Assembly (NCBI RefSeq): GCF_000737245.1
Contig: NZ_JPQU01000109.1
Location: forward strand, 1-64,000
Direction of reading: 5' to 3'
Source of the DNA: Pseudomonas syringae
Lineage (GTDB): Bacteria; Pseudomonadota; Gammaproteobacteria; Pseudomonadales; Pseudomonadaceae
DNA length: 64,000 nucleotides
Below, piece after piece: positions 44,499 to 53,154 of the stretch. A program made the translations under genes and the position numbers. The notes under the pieces were generated by a model, which did not search any database, was not told the origin of the DNA, and saw only the letters and a list, made by a program, of their open reading frames with translations. Within the stretch, counting starts at the first letter, position 1. Every line of letters begins with the position of its first letter.

Positions 44499-46469
44499 AT
44501 GATTTCGGCCGTGCAAGCACGTTTCGCCAATCTCGGGATGGCGAAAAAACTCGGTGTGGGTTTCTTCCTGGTTTTGCTGTTGACCGCTGTGGTGGCAGCT
44601 ATTGGAGTTTGGTCGCTGAAGAACATCAGTGGCCACTTCGATGACCTCAAACAGATGTCCTCCCTCAACAGTGAGCTGCTCAAGGTTCGGTTGCTGGAGC
44701 AGGATTATGCGTTGCGCAGTGACCCTAAGGTCGCCGAACAACTCCACGCCGGTATCGATCAGCTCAATGCGCAGGCCGAGCAGCTCAAGAGTCAGTCGCC
44801 CGCCACTCAGGTAATGATGAGTCAGGTCCAGCAAGCGCTGGCAGACTATCGAAAGTCCTTTGATCAGTTCGTGGACATCAGCCAGAGCAAGGATCTGGCC
44901 CTGGAAATGGCCAGTTGGTCAGTATCCAGTGTTGCCAATAACCTCGACGTTCTGCAGTCAGGTCTGACGGATGACGGCACCTATGGCCTCAAGGACTCCA
45001 AAGGCGAGCAGGGTGCGGAGTTCATTGAGCAGGCTAACCAGGTCAGCCAGGTTTCCAAACTGATGATGCAGGCAATGGATGAGGCCCGGGTGCGTCTGGA
45101 CAAGAGCCGCAAAACCGGCTCGGGTGACGAGGTCAAAACCGGCAAGATCGAACAGGCCGATGAAGCACGGGCGCTGGCAGAAGAGCTCAAGGGGCTGATC
45201 AAGGATGACGGTTATCTCACGGTCATCGGTGAGGTCAGTACCCACATCGTCAATTTCACCGACAAACTCAATGAGTACACCGGGCTGCTTGCCGATGAGG
45301 CGAAGGTATCCTTGCAGCTGGCCGCCAACGCCCGGCAAGTGGTGGAACTGGTGAACCAGGCCTATGCCGCAGAAGACCACTCGATGCAGACGCAATTGCA
45401 GACCAATGCGATGCAGATCATCGGTTCATCCATCGTTGCGCTACTGGTGGGGTTGATTGCCTCCATGCTGATCACCCGCTTGATCGTCAAGCCGTTGCGC
45501 AGTGTCATTGGTATCGCACAACGTATCGCCGCAGGAGATTTGAGCGGGCATATCGAGGTTTCTCGCCGCGATGAAATCGGCCAACTGATGCTCGCCATGC
45601 AGCAGATGGGCGCGGGGTTGAGTAGCATTGTCAGTGGTTTGCAGGCAGGCATCGAACAGTTGGCCGCTTCTGCGCATTCTCTTTCAGCTGTGACTGAACA
45701 GACCAATCGCGAAGTCAGCAGCCAGCAAGAGGAAACCGAACAGGTCTCCACGGCCATGAATCAGATGACCGCCACTGTCCATGACGTCGCCCGTAACGCA
45801 GAAGAAGCGGCACTGGCCGCGCAAAGCGCCGATGACAAGGTTGATAGCGGTCAGGCCGTGGTGCGCCAGAGCCTGCAGCGGATCGAGCAACTGGCCAGTT
45901 CGTCTGCATCGGCCAGTCACAGCATCGAGAGTCTGAGCGCCGAGATTCAAAACATCGGTGTGGTGTTGGGTGTGATCAAAAGCGTGGCAGAGCAGACCAA
46001 CCTGCTTGCGCTCAACGCCGCCATTGAAGCCGCTCGGGCTGGCGAGCAAGGCCGCGGCTTTGCTGTCGTGGCTGATGAAGTGCGGGCCTTGGCCAAGCGC
46101 ACTCAGCAATCCACCGAGGAGATTGAGCGTCTGGTCAGCAGTTTACGCAACAGTGCGTCGGCTTCGGTCACACAAATACAGAGCAGCGGCGAGCTGGTGA
46201 AGCTGGCGGTCAGCGATGTGCTGCAAACCGAAAGCGCCTTGGGCAGCATCGCTTCGGCGGTATCGATGATCCAGCAGATGAATCAACAGATCGCTGCCGC
46301 AGCAGAGGAGCAGACCTCGGTGGCTGAAGAGATCAACCGCAGCGTCACGAACATCCGTGCCAGCGCCGATCAATCCGCCTTAGCCATGCGCGGCAACGCG
46401 GCCTCAAGTATTGAGCTTGCGTCACTGGGGACGGAGTTGAAGGGGATGGTGGGGCATTTCAGGCTGTAG
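44499..46469 (+). CDS. Methyl-accepting chemotaxis protein, HBM-type (McpS-like)
   Basis: The 656-residue chemoreceptor has a first membrane helix (about 17-40, LGVGFFLVLLLTAVVAAIGVW). An all-helical periplasmic domain of about 260 residues is the size of a helical bimodular (HBM) domain. A second membrane helix (about 305-325) is followed by HAMP (RLIVKPLRSVIGIAQRIAAGDL) and a signalling coiled coil. The tip VAEQTNLLALNAAIEAARAGEQGRGFAVVADEVR (about 497-530) is highly conserved. HBM receptors such as McpS sense organic acids; the ligand here is inference. ATG 44499 has GGGGA upstream; several upstream in-frame Mets exist. No C-terminal CheR pentapeptide. Confidence 0.9.
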   Translation: MISAVQARFANLGMAKKLGVGFFLVLLLTAVVAAIGVWSLKNISGHFDDLKQMSSLNSELLKVRLLEQDYALRSDPKVAEQLHAGIDQLNAQAEQLKSQSPATQVMMSQVQQALADYRKSFDQFVDISQSKDLALEMASWSVSSVANNLDVLQSGLTDDGTYGLKDSKGEQGAEFIEQANQVSQVSKLMMQAMDEARVRLDKSRKTGSGDEVKTGKIEQADEARALAEELKGLIKDDGYLTVIGEVSTHIVNFTDKLNEYTGLLADEAKVSLQLAANARQVVELVNQAYAAEDHSMQTQLQTNAMQIIGSSIVALLVGLIASMLITRLIVKPLRSVIGIAQRIAAGDLSGHIEVSRRDEIGQLMLAMQQMGAGLSSIVSGLQAGIEQLAASAHSLSAVTEQTNREVSSQQEETEQVSTAMNQMTATVHDVARNAEEAALAAQSADDKVDSGQAVVRQSLQRIEQLASSSASASHSIESLSAEIQNIGVVLGVIKSVAEQTNLLALNAAIEAARAGEQGRGFAVVADEVRALAKRTQQSTEEIERLVSSLRNSASASVTQIQSSGELVKLAVSDVLQTESALGSIASAVSMIQQMNQQIAAAAEEQTSVAEEINRSVTNIRASADQSALAMRGNAASSIELASLGTELKGMVGHFRL

Positions 46470-46501
46470 CCCTTTGAGACGCTCGGTCCCGGCGCAAAAC
46501 T

Positions 46502-46608
46502 CTGTAGGAGCGAGCTTGCTCGCGATAGGTTTTTTACAGTCGATAAACGATCGTCTGGTCTGACGCCATCGCGAGCAAGGTGGAGCGCCACCCCGGTCAC
46601 TCCTACAG
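46502..46608. repeat. REP-like composite element
   Basis: The left arm is ctgtaggagcgagcttgctc, extended by gcgat. The right arm is atcgcgagcaaggtggagcgccaccccggtcactcctacag. The right arm has acquired a ggagcgccacccc insertion, resembling the ggggtggcgcacc word at 11786. Confidence 0.7.
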
Positions 46609-46622
46609 AAGATGGTTTTCCA

Positions 46623-47822
46623 TCAGGTAGCGCGGGTTTTACCCCCATTGAGGATCATCAACGTCAGCACCCCCGCAACAATCCCCCAGAACGCCGAGCC
46701 AATCGAAAACAGCGTCAATCCGGAGGCGGTCACCATGAACGTGATGAGGGCGGCTTCGCGTTCCTTGGGTTCATTCATGGCAACGGTCAGGCCGTTGATG
46801 ATCGAGCCGAACAGCGCCAGAGCTGCAATCGACAGCACCAGCTCTTTGGGAAACGAGGCAAACAAGGCGGCCAGCGTGGCGCCGAAGATACCGGCAATGG
46901 CGTAGAAGATTCCACACCAGATCGCCGCGGTATAGCGCTTGTCACGATCCTCGTGGGCGTGTTCGCCGGTGCAGATTGCCGCGCTGATTGCCGCCAGATT
47001 GATGCCGTGTGAGCCGAACGGGGCGGTCAATAGCGAGGCGATACCTGTCACCGAAATCAGTGGCGAAGCGGGCACCTGATAGCCGTCGGCACGCAATACC
47101 GCAACGCCTGGCATGTTTTGCGAGGTCATGGCCACCACAAACAGCGGGATGCCGATACTGACAGTGGCAGCAAAAGAAAACTCAGGCGAGGTCCAGACCG
47201 GCAGGGCGACTTCCAGTGCAAAGCCGCTGAAGTCGAGCAATCCCAGAAAGCCCGCCAGCACTGTACCGACCAGCAGCGAAGCCAGCACCGCGTAACGCGG
47301 CGAGACGCGTTTGACCAGTAAATAGGTGAAGAACATGCCCAGTACCAGCCCGGTGCGATGCTGCGCGGCGACGAATATCTCGCTGCCTATCTTGAACAGA
47401 ATACCTGCCAGCAAAGCAGCGGCCAGCGAAGCAGGAATGCGCTTGACCAGGCGCTCGAAACTGCCAGTCACGCCGCAAATGATCACCAGCACCGCACTGG
47501 TGATGAACGCGCCAATGGCCTCTGGATACGCCACGCCGCCCAGGCTGGTGATCAGTAATGCCGCGCCGGGTGTTGACCAGGCGACAGTGATCGGGGTGCG
47601 GTAGCGCATGGAAAGGCCGATGCTGCACACCGCCATGCCCATGAACAGAGCCCAGATCCACGACGAAATCTGCGCCGTCGTCAGCCCCGCTGCCTGGCCA
47701 GCCTGAAACATCAGCACTAGCGAGCTCGTGCAGCCGGTCATCATGGCAATGAACCCTGCGACCACTGCGGCAGGGGAAGAATCGGCCAGCGGGCGTAAAC
47801 GGGCAGGGGAGGAGGTAGTCAT
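46623..47822 (-). CDS. benE: BenE-family benzoate/H+ symporter-like transporter
   Basis: The 399-residue protein has about twelve membrane helices and the BenE signature. AAVVAGFIAMMTGCTSSLVLMFQAG lies near the start. ITVAWSTPGAALLI (about residue 78) is the conserved discontinuous-helix region. NMPGVAVLRADGYQVP and GSHGINLAAISAAICTGE lie in the second half. BenE imports benzoate in aromatic-degrading bacteria. No ben/cat catabolic genes are nearby, so another carboxylate is possible. The gene is flanked by REP elements on both sides and ends near the chemoreceptor. Confidence 0.88.
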   Translation of the reverse strand: MTTSSPARLRPLADSSPAAVVAGFIAMMTGCTSSLVLMFQAGQAAGLTTAQISSWIWALFMGMAVCSIGLSMRYRTPITVAWSTPGAALLITSLGGVAYPEAIGAFITSAVLVIICGVTGSFERLVKRIPASLAAALLAGILFKIGSEIFVAAQHRTGLVLGMFFTYLLVKRVSPRYAVLASLLVGTVLAGFLGLLDFSGFALEVALPVWTSPEFSFAATVSIGIPLFVVAMTSQNMPGVAVLRADGYQVPASPLISVTGIASLLTAPFGSHGINLAAISAAICTGEHAHEDRDKRYTAAIWCGIFYAIAGIFGATLAALFASFPKELVLSIAALALFGSIINGLTVAMNEPKEREAALITFMVTASGLTLFSIGSAFWGIVAGVLTLMILNGGKTRAT

Positions 47823-48005
47823 CGAACGTTCCTTGAGTTCAATCAGCGACAGAGCTTCAGCCTAAACGTAGTGGTTACAAGGTATTGCGATACAGCGGTG
47901 GACGCATGTGTCAGTACAGTTCAAAAAGCGCAATGGATCAGTATGCAGCGCCCGGCAGGAGCCAACTTGTTGGCGAGACATTGGTACTGCGGGTTACATC
48001 GCATG

Positions 48006-48099
48006 CCTGTGGGAGCGAATTCATTCGCGAAGACGGTAGTGCAGCCAAGGGAGATGTATCGACTGAACGGGCCCCTTCGCGAATGAATTCGCTCCCACA
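48006..48099. repeat. REP-like inverted pair (aattcattcgcga type)
   Basis: The left arm tgtgggagcgaattcattcg, extended by cgaag, pairs with cttcgcgaatgaattcgctcccaca about 45 bp away. It has the same outer tgtgggagcg edge as other classes but a unique inner word. It lies in the 301-bp gap between benE and the MarR gene, where nothing else was recognised. Confidence 0.75.
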
Positions 48100-48123
48100 A
48101 GAAAAATATTCCGATCCGGCTGT

Positions 48124-48582
48124 CTAGCCAGCTGGCTTCACCCCTTTCTGCAAGGTTTCGCCCAGCGCCAGGTTGACTTGCAGCCAGCCGTCCACCGCCT
48201 CGCGTCCGGCTTCCGCGAAGACACGTTGCAGCAGCTTGACCTGCTCACGTCGCAACGCCTGTTCGAACTTCAGGCCTTCTTCGGTCAGCGCCAGCAGGCG
48301 CTTGCGCTTATCGTTTTCAGGCGCCGCGCTCTTTACCAGATCCATGGCCATCAATTGGCGCAGCGGAGCATTGAGTGCCTGCTTGCTGACGCCCAGCACA
48401 CCGAGCAGCTCTTTCACGCTCAAACCGGGATAGCGCGCGATGAAAAAGACAATGCGTTGATGCACCCGGCTGAAGCCTCGGCGATCAAGCATTTCGTCGG
48501 CCTTGGCGGTGAATGCCTGATAGCCGAAGAAGAAGGCTTCCATGGCAATTTGCTGTGAAGCTGCATTTTTAAGGTCAAGCAT
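48124..48582 (-). CDS. MarR-family transcriptional regulator
   Basis: The 152-residue protein has a winged helix: HQRIVFFIARYPGLSVKELLGVLGVSKQALNAPLRQLMAMDLV (about residues 41-83), with the wing APENDKRKRLLALTEEG. The dimerising helices are at both ends. It is divergent from the aminotransferase gene, with about 80 bp between starts, so both promoters overlap and the regulator probably controls that gene and itself. MarR proteins usually repress until a small aromatic or oxidant ligand binds; the ligand here is unknown. Confidence 0.88.
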   Translation of the reverse strand: MLDLKNAASQQIAMEAFFFGYQAFTAKADEMLDRRGFSRVHQRIVFFIARYPGLSVKELLGVLGVSKQALNAPLRQLMAMDLVKSAAPENDKRKRLLALTEEGLKFEQALRREQVKLLQRVFAEAGREAVDGWLQVNLALGETLQKGVKPAG

Positions 48583-48664
48583 ATTGACGTATCTATGTCC
48601 GGCATCGTAATTTCGGTCAACCAGTTTGACTCATTTCCAATTATTTCGGCTAGCGGTGATCAAT

Positions 48665-49831
48665 ATGGCTTTCTCCGAGCGCGTTTCCCGTCTGAAAAGT
48701 TCTTTGATTCGTGAAATCCTGGCGGCTGCGCAGCGTCCTGAGGTCATGTCCTTCGCCGGCGGGCTGCCCGCCGAAGCAATGCTGCCCAAGGTGGAGTGGG
48801 CCGATATGCCGGTTGCGCTGGGCCAGTACGGAATGAGCGAAGGCGAACCCGAGTTGCGCGAAGCACTGGCTGCCGAAGCGCGAGCCATTGGTCTGCAGTG
48901 CGATGCCAGCCAGGTACTGATCGTCAGTGGGTCGCAGCAGACCCTGGACCTGGCGGCCAAGTTGTACATCGACAAAGGTACCCAGGTGATTCTGGAAGCG
49001 CCGACCTATCTGGCCGCGCTGCAGATTTTCCAGCTGTTCGGGGCTGATTGCCTGACTGTCCCTCTGCAAGCCGACGGCCCGAACTTGTCAGTCCTGCGCC
49101 AGCAGCTCGAGCAGCACAAACCAGCGTTCGCCTACCTGATACCGACCTTTCAGAACCCGTCTGCCGTACGTTACAGCGAGGCCAGCCGCGATGCGGTGGC
49201 GGCGATGCTCGATGAGTTCGACGTGACCCTGATTGAAGATGAACCCTATCGCGACCTCACATTCGATGGCGGCAGTGCCACGCCGATCGCCAGTCGCTTG
49301 AAGCAGGCCAGTTGGATCTACACGGGGACGGTCTCGAAAACCCTGTTGCCGGGCTTGCGGGTCGGCTATCTGATTGCCAGCCCGGATCTGTTTCCGCTTC
49401 TGCTGCGTTTGAAACAGTCGGCAGATTTGCACACCAACCGTCTCGGGCAGTGGCAGGCGTTGCAGTGGATCGGCACCGAGCACTACCGCGAGCATTTGCA
49501 GGAGCTACGACGCTTCTACCGCGTACGCCGCGATGCCTTCGACGTTGCGCTGCAAAAGCATTTTAGTGATCTGGCCGAGTGGAACAGTCCTCAGGGTGGT
49601 CTGTTCTTCTGGCTTACGCTGAAGCAGCCAATGGATACCCGCACGCTGCTGAAGGCAGCACTGGAGCAGAATGTGGCGTTCATGCCCGGCGAGCCGTTCT
49701 TTGCTGATCCGAATGCCAATCCCGGTTACTTGCGGCTGAACTTCAGCCATATTGACCCTGCGCGTCTGGACGAAGGCCTTAAGCGCCTCGCGGGCGTGGT
49801 AAGGCGGGCTCGATTGGAACAAGCGGCGTAA
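48665..49831 (+). CDS. PLP-dependent aminotransferase (class I/II, 2-aminoadipate-aminotransferase-like)
   Basis: The 388-residue fold-type I enzyme opens FSERVSRLKSSLIREILAAAQRPEVMSFAGGLPA, typical of LysN/2-aminoadipate or multi-substrate aminotransferases. SGSQQTLDLAAKLYIDKG (about residue 89) binds the cofactor phosphate. IPTFQNPSAVRYS holds the Asn. The Schiff-base Lys is in YTGTVSKTLLPGLRVGY (about 225), and the carboxylate-binding Arg is in YLRLNFSH near the end. It lacks a GntR helix-turn-helix, so it is an enzyme rather than a MocR regulator. It is divergent from MarR and followed after 33 bp by a GST gene, a likely operon. Confidence 0.88.
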   Translation: MAFSERVSRLKSSLIREILAAAQRPEVMSFAGGLPAEAMLPKVEWADMPVALGQYGMSEGEPELREALAAEARAIGLQCDASQVLIVSGSQQTLDLAAKLYIDKGTQVILEAPTYLAALQIFQLFGADCLTVPLQADGPNLSVLRQQLEQHKPAFAYLIPTFQNPSAVRYSEASRDAVAAMLDEFDVTLIEDEPYRDLTFDGGSATPIASRLKQASWIYTGTVSKTLLPGLRVGYLIASPDLFPLLLRLKQSADLHTNRLGQWQALQWIGTEHYREHLQELRRFYRVRRDAFDVALQKHFSDLAEWNSPQGGLFFWLTLKQPMDTRTLLKAALEQNVAFMPGEPFFADPNANPGYLRLNFSHIDPARLDEGLKRLAGVVRRARLEQAA

Positions 49832-49864
49832 GCAGGCGAGAACAGTATTAAAAGGAGCAAGACC

Positions 49865-50467
49865 ATGTATAAGGTTTACGGCGATTACAACTCGGGCAAC
49901 TGCTACAAGGTCAAGCTCATGCTCAGCCTGTTGGGTGTGGAGTATGACTGGGTTCCAGTGGATATTCTGAAGGGCGAAACTCAGACCGCCGCCTTTCTGG
50001 AGAAGAACCCTAATGGCAAGATTCCGGTTCTGGAGCTTGAGGATGGCACCTGCCTTTGGGAGTCCAACGCGATTCTCAATTTTCTCGCCGACGGCACCCA
50101 CTACCTGCCGACCGAGCCGCGTCTGCGCACTCAGGTTCTACAATGGCAGTTCTTTGAGCAGTACAGCCACGAGCCGAGCATTGCTGTGGCCCGCTTCATC
50201 GAGTTCTATCTTGGGTTGCCTGAAGAGCGACTCAAGGAATACCGCTCGTTGCAGAAAGCCGGGTATCGCGCCTTATCAGTGATGGAGCAACAGCTCAAGC
50301 GCACACCATTCCTGGTGGGCGAGTCTTTCTCCATCGCCGACATCGCCCTGTATGCCTATACCCATGTCGCCCATCAAGGCGGTTTCGACTTGACACCTTA
50401 TCCCGGTATCCAGCACTGGCTGACGCGGGTGAAGGAGCAATCTGGATATGTGGAGATGCTGGACTGA
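49865..50467 (+). CDS. Glutathione S-transferase family protein
   Basis: The 200-residue protein has the thioredoxin-like N-terminal domain (YKVYGDYNSGNCYKVKLMLSLLGVEYDWV, then NPNGKIPVLELEDG with the cis-Pro and WESNAILNFLA for glutathione gamma-glutamyl binding). An all-helical C-terminal domain follows, with FLVGESFSIADIALYAYTHVA (about 150-170), the N-capping box of GSTs. AAAGGAGC sits at ideal distance before ATG 49865. Its position 33 bp after the aminotransferase suggests co-transcription under MarR control. Substrate unknown. Confidence 0.9.
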   Translation: MYKVYGDYNSGNCYKVKLMLSLLGVEYDWVPVDILKGETQTAAFLEKNPNGKIPVLELEDGTCLWESNAILNFLADGTHYLPTEPRLRTQVLQWQFFEQYSHEPSIAVARFIEFYLGLPEERLKEYRSLQKAGYRALSVMEQQLKRTPFLVGESFSIADIALYAYTHVAHQGGFDLTPYPGIQHWLTRVKEQSGYVEMLD

Positions 50468-50513
50468 AACCTGCCGGCAGGCGGCTTAACGAAAATTTTG
50501 AAAGGAATACCAA

Positions 50514-50900
50514 GTGCGGTTATCTATGATTGCAGTGCTGACACTGATGGCACTGGGAATAGGTTGTTCGGCCCAGGCCGAAGAGTGCGATGCCAATCAA
50601 GCAGCAATGAATGCGTGTGCTGGCAAGCAGTTGTCGGCGCTGGATGCTGATCTGAATAAACAATACAAGGCGCAGATGGCGTATCTGAAGAGCCCGGCGC
50701 AAAAGCAGGCGCTTAAAAATGCCCAGCTCAAGTGGATCGCTTTTCGGGATGCCGACTGTCTGTATCAGGTGGGCAAGGCTGAGAATTCCGGCTCGATCTG
50801 GCCGCTGCAGCAATCTCAATGCCTGGCTGAGCACACCAAAGTGCGGGTCGAACAGTTGAAGGGCTATGTGGCGTGTCGGCAGGAAGGCTGCCCGAACTGA
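50514..50900 (+). CDS. Secreted LprI/DUF1311-like protein
   Basis: The 128-residue protein has a signal peptide (SMIAVLTLMALGIGCSAQAEE, cleavage likely after AQA). The mature domain has NQAAMNACAGKQLSALDADLNKQYKAQMAYL and KLQWIAFRD-like KNAQLKWIAFRDADCLY. The paired cysteines (CDANQ, NAC, DC, QC) fit the lysozyme-inhibitor LprI N-terminal family (DUF1311). The start is GTG 50514, with AAAGGAA at eight bases. Such proteins are periplasmic; inhibition of lysozyme is shown for some members only. It lies 46 bp after the GST gene. Confidence 0.85.
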   Translation: MRLSMIAVLTLMALGIGCSAQAEECDANQAAMNACAGKQLSALDADLNKQYKAQMAYLKSPAQKQALKNAQLKWIAFRDADCLYQVGKAENSGSIWPLQQSQCLAEHTKVRVEQLKGYVACRQEGCPN

Positions 50901-50921
50901 TGTCGGGCAACCGTTGACGCG

Positions 50922-51293
50922 TCAAACGGCGGAGAAGCGCTGATTCAGATAATCGATGATGACTTTGGACTCATACATCCAGACAGTCTTGCCTGCCTCC
51001 TCGATGCGCAGGCAAGGCACTTTGATCTTGCCGCCTTCGTTGAGCAGAGTGTTGCGATCCAGTTCGTTGTTCTTGGCATCACGCAGTGCTACCGGGACGT
51101 TCAGACGACGCAAGGTGCGGCGGGTCTTGACGCAGAACGGGCAGGCGTTGAACTGATAAAGACTCAGGCCCTGCGCAGATTGATCAACGGCCGCCTGGGC
51201 TTGCGGCGTGCGCTGCTTCTTTGCGGGGCGGGTCAGAAAATCAATGAGGATGACCAGTTGGCCAAGACCAACCCTTAATGCCTTGATGAACAC
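50922..51293 (-). CDS. Glutaredoxin/GST-N-domain protein with N-terminal hydrophobic helix
   Basis: The 123-residue protein begins with a hydrophobic helix (FIKALRVGLGQLVILIDFL) that may anchor it to the membrane. A glutaredoxin-like domain follows, with the redox pair in LYQFNACPFCVKTRRTLRRLN (CPFC) and IKVPCLRIEE for the cis-Pro loop, ending KVIIDYLNQRF. Usual glutaredoxins lack the N-terminal helix. GTG 51293 has GAGG upstream; GTG 51323 is a longer alternative. It is convergent with the LprI-like gene and lies 81 bp before the end of folE in genome order. Role in thiol reduction is inferred. Confidence 0.83.
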   Translation of the reverse strand: MFIKALRVGLGQLVILIDFLTRPAKKQRTPQAQAAVDQSAQGLSLYQFNACPFCVKTRRTLRRLNVPVALRDAKNNELDRNTLLNEGGKIKVPCLRIEEAGKTVWMYESKVIIDYLNQRFSAV

Positions 51294-51374
51294 TGTTTGA
51301 ACCTCATGTTGAAGGGCGATCACGGTGTGATCGCGAGGCCCGGCGATTGCTATAGCAGCCGGGCAGGGCGCTGA

Positions 51375-51935
51375 TTACTTGATCAGGCTGAGGAATTCCA
51401 TGCGGGTCGCGGCGTTTTCGCGGAACTCACCCAGCATTACCGAGGTGATCATCGACGAGTTCTGCTTCTCGACACCGCGCATCATCATGCACATGTGCTT
51501 GGCCTCGATCACCACGGCCACACCCAACGCGCCGGTTACCTGCATGATGGCTTCAGCAATCTGGCGGCTCAGGTTTTCCTGAATCTGCAGGCGACGGGCA
51601 TACATATCAACGATGCGCGCAACCTTGGAAAGGCCCAGCACTTTTCCGTGGGGGATGTAGGCTACATGAGCCTTGCCAATGAACGGCAGCAAATGGTGTT
51701 CGCACAACGAATACAGTTCGATGTCCTTGACCATGACCATTTCGCTGGCGTCGGAGCTGAACAGAGCACCGTTGGTCACTTCTTCCAGGGTTTGCTCGTA
51801 ACCGCGACACAGATACTGCATCGCTTTGGCAGCGCGCTTGGGGGTGTCGAGCAGGCCTTCGCGGGATACGTCTTCCCCCAGTTGGCCAAGGATCGCGGTG
51901 TAATTCTGTTCCAGTGTCACAGGGGCTTGTTCCAT
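51375..51935 (-). CDS. folE: GTP cyclohydrolase I
   Basis: The 186-residue type I enzyme forms dihydroneopterin triphosphate from GTP, the first step in folate and pterin synthesis. The zinc site is in LYSLCEHHLLPFIGKAHVAYIP (Cys and His, about residue 76) with the later Cys in EAKHMCMMMRGV. GLSKVARIVDMYARRLQIQE is the conserved substrate block. ATG 51935 (MEQAPVTLEQNY) is the family start, but no clear ribosome-binding site precedes it. The integrase stop is only seven bases upstream, so the prophage has replaced the native upstream region. A downstream pterin pathway gene is not present. Confidence 0.95.
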   Translation of the reverse strand: MEQAPVTLEQNYTAILGQLGEDVSREGLLDTPKRAAKAMQYLCRGYEQTLEEVTNGALFSSDASEMVMVKDIELYSLCEHHLLPFIGKAHVAYIPHGKVLGLSKVARIVDMYARRLQIQENLSRQIAEAIMQVTGALGVAVVIEAKHMCMMMRGVEKQNSSMITSVMLGEFRENAATRMEFLSLIK

Positions 51936-51942
51936 AAGGGTT

Positions 51943-53154
51943 TCAGAGTGGTACGTCTTCGGGCTGTACCATTTTTGTACCAATCATGCTCAATTCGAGT
52001 TTTCCGAGCTCGCCCCAGTCTGTGCTGGAATTGAGCCATTTCGCGTACGTCGAAAGCAGCATTTGCACGCTGTGGCCCAGCTGATTGGCAATAAACGCAG
52101 GGTTCATACCTGCCATGAGGCACATAGTAGCGTAGGTGTGACGGCAGTTGTATTGTCGCCGCACTCTAACTTTCAAATCCTTCAGCGCTTGTTGGAAGTG
52201 TTTGTCGGTCACGCTGGCCTGTTGGATGAACTCGGAATTGCGTGTCGGGGGAAAAACGTAGGGGGATGTCCGACACAAGCGTTTAGGCTGTGACTCGCGC
52301 AGGGTCCGAACTTCCTTGGCCTGCTTGATGGCGTGCACGGCTCGACTGTTCAGCATAACCAGCCTCGAATCCTTCGTTTTGGTGCGCTCCTCAATCAAGC
52401 TGTCTGCGACGATACGACACACGTTAGCCACTCGCTTATCCTCGTCGATCTCATCCCAGCGCAGCGCAGCAATCTCGCCCGGGCGCATGCCGGTGTAGAA
52501 CGAGAACTCAAAGTAGGCCGCGTAGATCCGCTTGGCGCCCGCCGATGTTGCATAGAGGTGGCTGATGATCGCGTCGGCCTCTTCGGTCGTGAATGGATCG
52601 ACTGACTTCTTCACCCTGGCGGGCAGTTCGATAGACGCCGCCGGGTTGCGCTCAATGAGCCCATCCCTGAGCGCCGTCTCCAAAAGAGTACCGAGCCGCT
52701 GGATGGCTGCTCGCTTGGTAGTCGGCGACTTCCACTCGGTAGCTGCGATGATCTTTCGAAGCATCAGCGTGGTTATTTTCCGTAGGGGCAGCTTCGACAG
52801 CGAAGGCATCCAGTAAAGGTTCATGGAAATTCGATAGTTCTTGCGGGTGCCCTCGACCACCTCCCGACCATTCAGCCAAATCTGAGCGTACTCGCCGAAC
52901 AGGTCGGATTTGTCAGTATCTTCGGGTTCGTAGCTCGACCGAGGGAACAGCTCGGCATAGCGCGCATCATCTAGCACGCCATGCTTTGCCAGGCTGATTA
53001 CGTGAGCACGGAGATCGGCTGCTGATTTGATCCCTTTGGCCGTTTGCGGATAGGGGAGCGTTTCACAGCGCCGGGTTTTCCACGTGAAGCGGATTCGAAT
53101 TGATTCACCAGCAAATTCAACTCCGGTGGGCAATCCCACTGGCTTTCTAGCCAT
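51943..53154 (-). CDS. int: Tyrosine recombinase (phage integrase)
   Basis: The 403-residue site-specific recombinase has an N-terminal arm-binding region of the DUF3596-like type (GLPTGVEFAGESIRIRFTWK). The core-binding SAM-like domain is at about residues 80-180 (FGEYAQIWLNGREVVEGTRKNYR). The catalytic domain has Arg in FYTGMRPGEIAALRW (about 220), the second Arg in YNCRHTYATMCLMAG (about 338; the usual preceding His is absent, as in related phage integrases), LGHSVQM and the nucleophile Tyr in LSTYAKW (about 370). Its stop lies seven bases from the folE ATG. Its 5' end overlaps the excisionase-like gene. Confidence 0.93.
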   Translation of the reverse strand: MARKPVGLPTGVEFAGESIRIRFTWKTRRCETLPYPQTAKGIKSAADLRAHVISLAKHGVLDDARYAELFPRSSYEPEDTDKSDLFGEYAQIWLNGREVVEGTRKNYRISMNLYWMPSLSKLPLRKITTLMLRKIIAATEWKSPTTKRAAIQRLGTLLETALRDGLIERNPAASIELPARVKKSVDPFTTEEADAIISHLYATSAGAKRIYAAYFEFSFYTGMRPGEIAALRWDEIDEDKRVANVCRIVADSLIEERTKTKDSRLVMLNSRAVHAIKQAKEVRTLRESQPKRLCRTSPYVFPPTRNSEFIQQASVTDKHFQQALKDLKVRVRRQYNCRHTYATMCLMAGMNPAFIANQLGHSVQMLLSTYAKWLNSSTDWGELGKLELSMIGTKMVQPEDVPL

